Shown here piece after piece: positions 61,706-64,000 of a stretch of DNA of 64,000 bases. Numbering within the stretch: position 1 is the first letter of the stretch; every line of letters begins with the position of its first letter. This DNA is from an uncultured Phascolarctobacterium sp. (GTDB lineage: Bacteria > Bacillota > Negativicutes > Acidaminococcales > Acidaminococcaceae). Below the pieces are notes generated by a model. That model ran no database searches, had not been told where the DNA came from, and saw only the letters and a list, made by a program, of their open reading frames with translations. Location of the stretch: contig URXA01000005.1 in assembly GCA_900551745.1 (NCBI GenBank), positions 17,722 to 81,721 on the forward strand. The letters run 5' to 3'. The position numbers and the translations under genes were made by a program.

Positions 61706-62146
61706 GTGAGTACTGAAAACGTATCGGGAATACTTTTCTTAGTGCAATCGGCTTGTCTGGAAAGGCGCTTTTTAGATGATCCGGCGCTGAGTATAGAGCA
61801 GGTAAAGTGCGGGCAGGTGAGGATAAATTTTTCTGTGACGGCCGGTACTGACCTTGATCATCGCGGTAAGGTCAGAGGCGGCGTTATTTACCGTCTTCTT
61901 GAATCTGTATTGCAAATCAGCGCAGTAAGCGTTGGTGTTGAAGCTGAAACATTAAATTTTTGTTGTAACATTGTAAAATACACAGCGGCAGAAAAACTTT
62001 ATGCTGTCTGTAAGATTTGCCATCGCGGACGAATGACTCTTGTAGCCGAAGCGGAAGTATATGATGAAAATGATACTCTGCTGGCAACGGTACTGACGAC
62101 TTTGTTTGTTGTGGAAACAATTAAGGATATACCCCGTAAATGGTAA
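61706..62146 (+). CDS. Hotdog-fold thioesterase (PaaI-like)
   Basis: A 146-residue hotdog-fold protein with DLDHRGKVRGGVIYRLLESV, the helix and loop that hold the acyl-CoA pocket in PaaI-type thioesterases, and a closing LVAEAEVYDENDTLLATVLTTLFV strand pair. The usual catalytic Asn/Asp-x-x-G-x-x-HGG is changed to DHRGKVRGG, so activity is uncertain. The start is GTG at 61706 with AGGAG 11 bases upstream; a nearer ATG runs into a stop. It lies 62 bases before the acyl-CoA dehydrogenase and probably shares its promoter. Confidence 0.8.
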   Translation: MSTENVSGILFLVQSACLERRFLDDPALSIEQVKCGQVRINFSVTAGTDLDHRGKVRGGVIYRLLESVLQISAVSVGVEAETLNFCCNIVKYTAAEKLYAVCKICHRGRMTLVAEAEVYDENDTLLATVLTTLFVVETIKDIPRKW

Positions 62147-62208
62147 AGGCTGACGGCAAGTCGCCTTAACAAGCAATTTGGCTCAAGCCTTAACACAAGG
62201 AGGACAAA

Positions 62209-63348
62209 ATGGATTTTGCACTTAATGAAGAACAACTTGAATTACAGGAAATGGTGAGGGATTTTGTAGAAAAAGAAATTACTCCTTACGCTGCCGAAAT
62301 GGACAGAAACAACCAATCGATGCCTGGCCTGATTGAAAAAGCTGCTGATATGGGGCTTTTGAATGTTATTGTTCCGGAAGAATATGGCGGACCTGGTCTG
62401 GACAGCGTTACTGTTGCCATTATTTATGAAGAATTGGGCAAAGGCTGTGCAGGCGTTGCGACCTCAATGGCTGCGAACTCCTTGGCGTCCTATCCTATTT
62501 TGATTGCCGGTACTGAAGAACAGAAACGAGTTCATTGTGACTTGCTTAATGATGGTAAACTGGCTGCATTTGCTTTGACTGAACCTGGTGCAGGTTCAGA
62601 TGCCGGTGGTGTCGCTACTTCGGCTGTAAAAGACAAGGAGTCCGGAACTTATACTCTTAACGGGACTAAGGCGTTTATTACTAATGGTGGTATTGCCGAT
62701 ACTTATCTTGTATTTGCCAATACCCGTAAATCTGGTGGTATCCGTGGGTTGACTGCGTTTATCGTACCGAAAGGAACACCTGGCTTTACTGTTGGCAAAA
62801 AAGAGGATAAAATGGGTATTCGTCCCTCTAATACCTGTGAATTGATTTTACAGGATGTCGTAATCCCAGAAGCTAACCGTGTTGGCCGTGAAGGAGAAGG
62901 ATTCCGTATTGCAATGAATACTTTAGATTCGGCACGTCCTTTTGTCGGAGCAGTATCAGTTGGGCTGGCTCAGGCTGCTTTGGATTGCGCTGTAAAATAT
63001 GCTAAAGAAAGAAAACAGTTCGGCCAGCCGATTGCTTCTTTCCAAATGATTCAGTCAATGATTGCTGATATGGCGATGAAAGTTGAAACGGCAAGGTTAA
63101 TGGTATTGAAAGCATGCTGGATGCGTGACCAGGGGCTGGAATTTTCTAAAGAGGCAGCTATGGCTAAATGTTATGCTGCTGATGTAGCTATGCAAGTAAC
63201 TACTGATGCTGTTCAGGTAATGGGCGGTTATGGTTATTCCCGTGAATATCCGGTTGAAAAAATGATGCGTGATGCTAAGATCATGCAGATTTATGAAGGT
63301 ACCAACCAAATTCAACGTTTGGTTATCGCTAATAAAATTCTGTACTAA
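62209..63348 (+). CDS. Acyl-CoA dehydrogenase, butyryl-CoA type
   Basis: A 379-residue FAD enzyme oxidising (or, with an electron-bifurcating ETF, reducing) acyl-CoA/enoyl-CoA. LNEEQLELQEMVRDFVEKEI at the start, FALTEPGAGSDAGGVATSA and TNGGIADTYLVFA (FAD/substrate), RKQFGQPIASFQMIQ, DAVQVMGGYGYSREYPVEKM and the catalytic Glu in MQIYEGTNQIQRL. Length and motifs match short-chain Bcd-type enzymes of anaerobes. etfAB, crotonase and thiolase are not next to it in this window, so butyrate production is possible but not shown. Confidence 0.92.
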   Translation: MDFALNEEQLELQEMVRDFVEKEITPYAAEMDRNNQSMPGLIEKAADMGLLNVIVPEEYGGPGLDSVTVAIIYEELGKGCAGVATSMAANSLASYPILIAGTEEQKRVHCDLLNDGKLAAFALTEPGAGSDAGGVATSAVKDKESGTYTLNGTKAFITNGGIADTYLVFANTRKSGGIRGLTAFIVPKGTPGFTVGKKEDKMGIRPSNTCELILQDVVIPEANRVGREGEGFRIAMNTLDSARPFVGAVSVGLAQAALDCAVKYAKERKQFGQPIASFQMIQSMIADMAMKVETARLMVLKACWMRDQGLEFSKEAAMAKCYAADVAMQVTTDAVQVMGGYGYSREYPVEKMMRDAKIMQIYEGTNQIQRLVIANKILY

Positions 63349-63363
63349 TAATTTATTTATAAG

Positions 63364-63392
63364 ACCCGGTACTATTTGGTGCCGGGTTTTTT
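63364..63392 (+). terminator. Terminator of the acyl-CoA dehydrogenase gene
   Basis: 9-bp stem ACCCGGTAC/GTGCCGGGT (one T-G pair) with a T6 run. Confidence 0.88.
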
Positions 63393-63496
63393 ATATAAGA
63401 CTTTCAAAATTATTTATGCATAAATGTAAAAAAAGGTACTTTAATTATTAGGACTGGTTACTCGAAAGAGTCTTCTTATAGTATGGCAAGTAAGCA

Positions 63497-63525
63497 TTGA
63501 AAAAAGATAATTTTACAGGTATAAT
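63497..63525 (+). promoter_or_regulatory. lspA promoter
   Basis: -35 TTGAAA (63497-63502), 17-bp spacer, -10 TATAAT (63520-63525). Confidence 0.75.
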
Positions 63526-63560
63526 AATAAGAGTAATTTTTATAAATATAGGAGTAACTT

Positions 63561-64000
63561 ATGATCTTGATTTGGCTGGCGGCGTTAGTCGTTTTGCTTG
63601 ACCAATTGACAAAAAATATAGTTGTAGCAATGATGGCTGAAGGGCAAAGCATTCCCATCATTCCCAACATTTTTCATTTTACTTATATTTTGAATCCAGG
63701 GGCGGCTTTTGGAATGTTTGCCCATAACAGATCTTTTTTTATTTGTGTAGCTTTGCTGGTACTGGTTATAGTTTGGTGGTTTAGAAAAGAAATCTTAGCA
63801 GAGCCTGTGTGTGTGCGTGCCGGTACAGCGCTTTTTATTGGCGGTGCTGTAGGGAATCTGATAGACAGAGCTGAAAATGGTATGGTTGTAGATTTTTTTG
63901 ATTTTCGTATCTGGCCTATTTTTAATGTGGCCGATATTGCTATTTGTGTAGGGGTGGGTCTTATTATATGGAATTTAATACAGACAGAAATACTGAAGAA
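63561..64000 (+). CDS. lspA: Lipoprotein signal peptidase (signal peptidase II), 3'-truncated
   Basis: 146 codons are visible and the frame is open at the window edge; the end lies beyond. LspA cleaves prolipoproteins before the lipid-modified Cys. VLLDQLTKNIVV near the N-terminus, YILNPGAAFGMF, GGAVGNLIDRAENGMVVDFFDF and WPIFNVADIAICVG contain the conserved Asn/Asp residues; the two catalytic Asp are the D of NLIDR and the D of NVADI. Four transmembrane helices are expected. Start ATG at 63561 with a TAGGAG site. Likely substrates in this window are the three binding lipoproteins. Confidence 0.93.
   Translation, partial: MILIWLAALVVLLDQLTKNIVVAMMAEGQSIPIIPNIFHFTYILNPGAAFGMFAHNRSFFICVALLVLVIVWWFRKEILAEPVCVRAGTALFIGGAVGNLIDRAENGMVVDFFDFRIWPIFNVADIAICVGVGLIIWNLIQTEILK

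Noticed and set aside
62147..62208. Regulatory element between the thioesterase and acyl-CoA dehydrogenase genes
   Set aside because: Only a short AAGG/CCTT hairpin is visible, which can occur by chance.
1..64000. CRISPR arrays, tRNA or rRNA genes, prophage, toxin-antitoxin pairs
   Set aside because: No regularly spaced direct repeats, cloverleaf sequences, rRNA segments or phage genes were recognised. A tRNA scan by program would be more reliable than reading.

Overview
The window comes from a diderm Firmicute, most likely class Negativicutes. Three things point there: a classical autotransporter with a C-terminal outer-membrane beta-barrel, Firmicutes-type gene content and order (comFC, hpf, secA, prfB, ftsEX, M23 and S41 peptidases; cdaA-cdaR; a glmS ribozyme; a ZTP riboswitch), and csaB. 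A genus cannot be fixed from this sequence. Both ends cut a gene: the autotransporter is open at the left edge and lspA runs off the right edge. I saw no rRNA, tRNA, CRISPR array or intact insertion sequence.

Layout. 1-5.4 kb: 3' part of a large autotransporter with three copies of a ~120-residue module. 5.5-6.5 kb: an unassigned TIM-barrel protein. 6.6-11.5 kb: a MerR-type regulator followed by an operon for non-oxidative decarboxylation of a phenolic acid (LpdC/UbiD-type decarboxylase, SLC13-type transporter, UbiX flavin prenyltransferase, LpdD-like protein). 11.5-12.8 kb: an M20 peptidase. 13.0-17.0 kb: an iron(III)-type ABC importer. 17.1-19.2 kb, minus strand: a secreted pentapeptide-repeat protein, a HAD hydrolase and a SpeD homologue lacking the pyruvoyl-forming serine. 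19.4-23.0 kb: recD2, comFC and an HD-GYP protein. 23.0-23.3 kb: a free-standing structured RNA, a candidate raiA-motif RNA. 23.3-26.5 kb: a polar amino-acid ABC importer with two tandem binding proteins. 26.7-31.2 kb: hpf, secA and prfB (programmed frameshift). 31.2-38.4 kb: DUF5693 protein, csaB, ftsE, ftsX, an M23 murein hydrolase activator and an S41 protease. 38.4-41.7 kb: pgi, a ComEC-like hydrolase and a monofunctional transglycosylase. 42.0-50.2 kb: a complete arginine cluster, argCJBDF and argGH. 50.3-57.2 kb: cdaA, cdaR, a COG2509-type flavoprotein, glmM, and glmS behind its ribozyme. 57.3-64.0 kb: a DUF3783 protein, an EamA exporter, a promoter-driven leader RNA with a small ORF, a radical SAM protein, a ZTP riboswitch and AICAR formyltransferase, a hotdog thioesterase, acyl-CoA dehydrogenase and lspA.

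How it fits together. Much of the window is envelope biology: FtsEX with its hydrolase, transglycosylase, CsaB, SecA, LspA, GlmM/GlmS and c-di-AMP synthesis. The accessory regions are the autotransporter, the phenolic-acid operon, the iron importer and the duplicated amino-acid binding proteins. The regulatory DNA is rich: a 19-bp-spacer MerR promoter, a glmS ribozyme, a ZTP riboswitch with a merged terminator, a probable raiA RNA lying between comFC and hpf, a minus-strand leader with an attenuator-like fold, and a prfB frameshift site inside a perfect inverted repeat. All family calls come from reading the sequence by eye; no database search was run.
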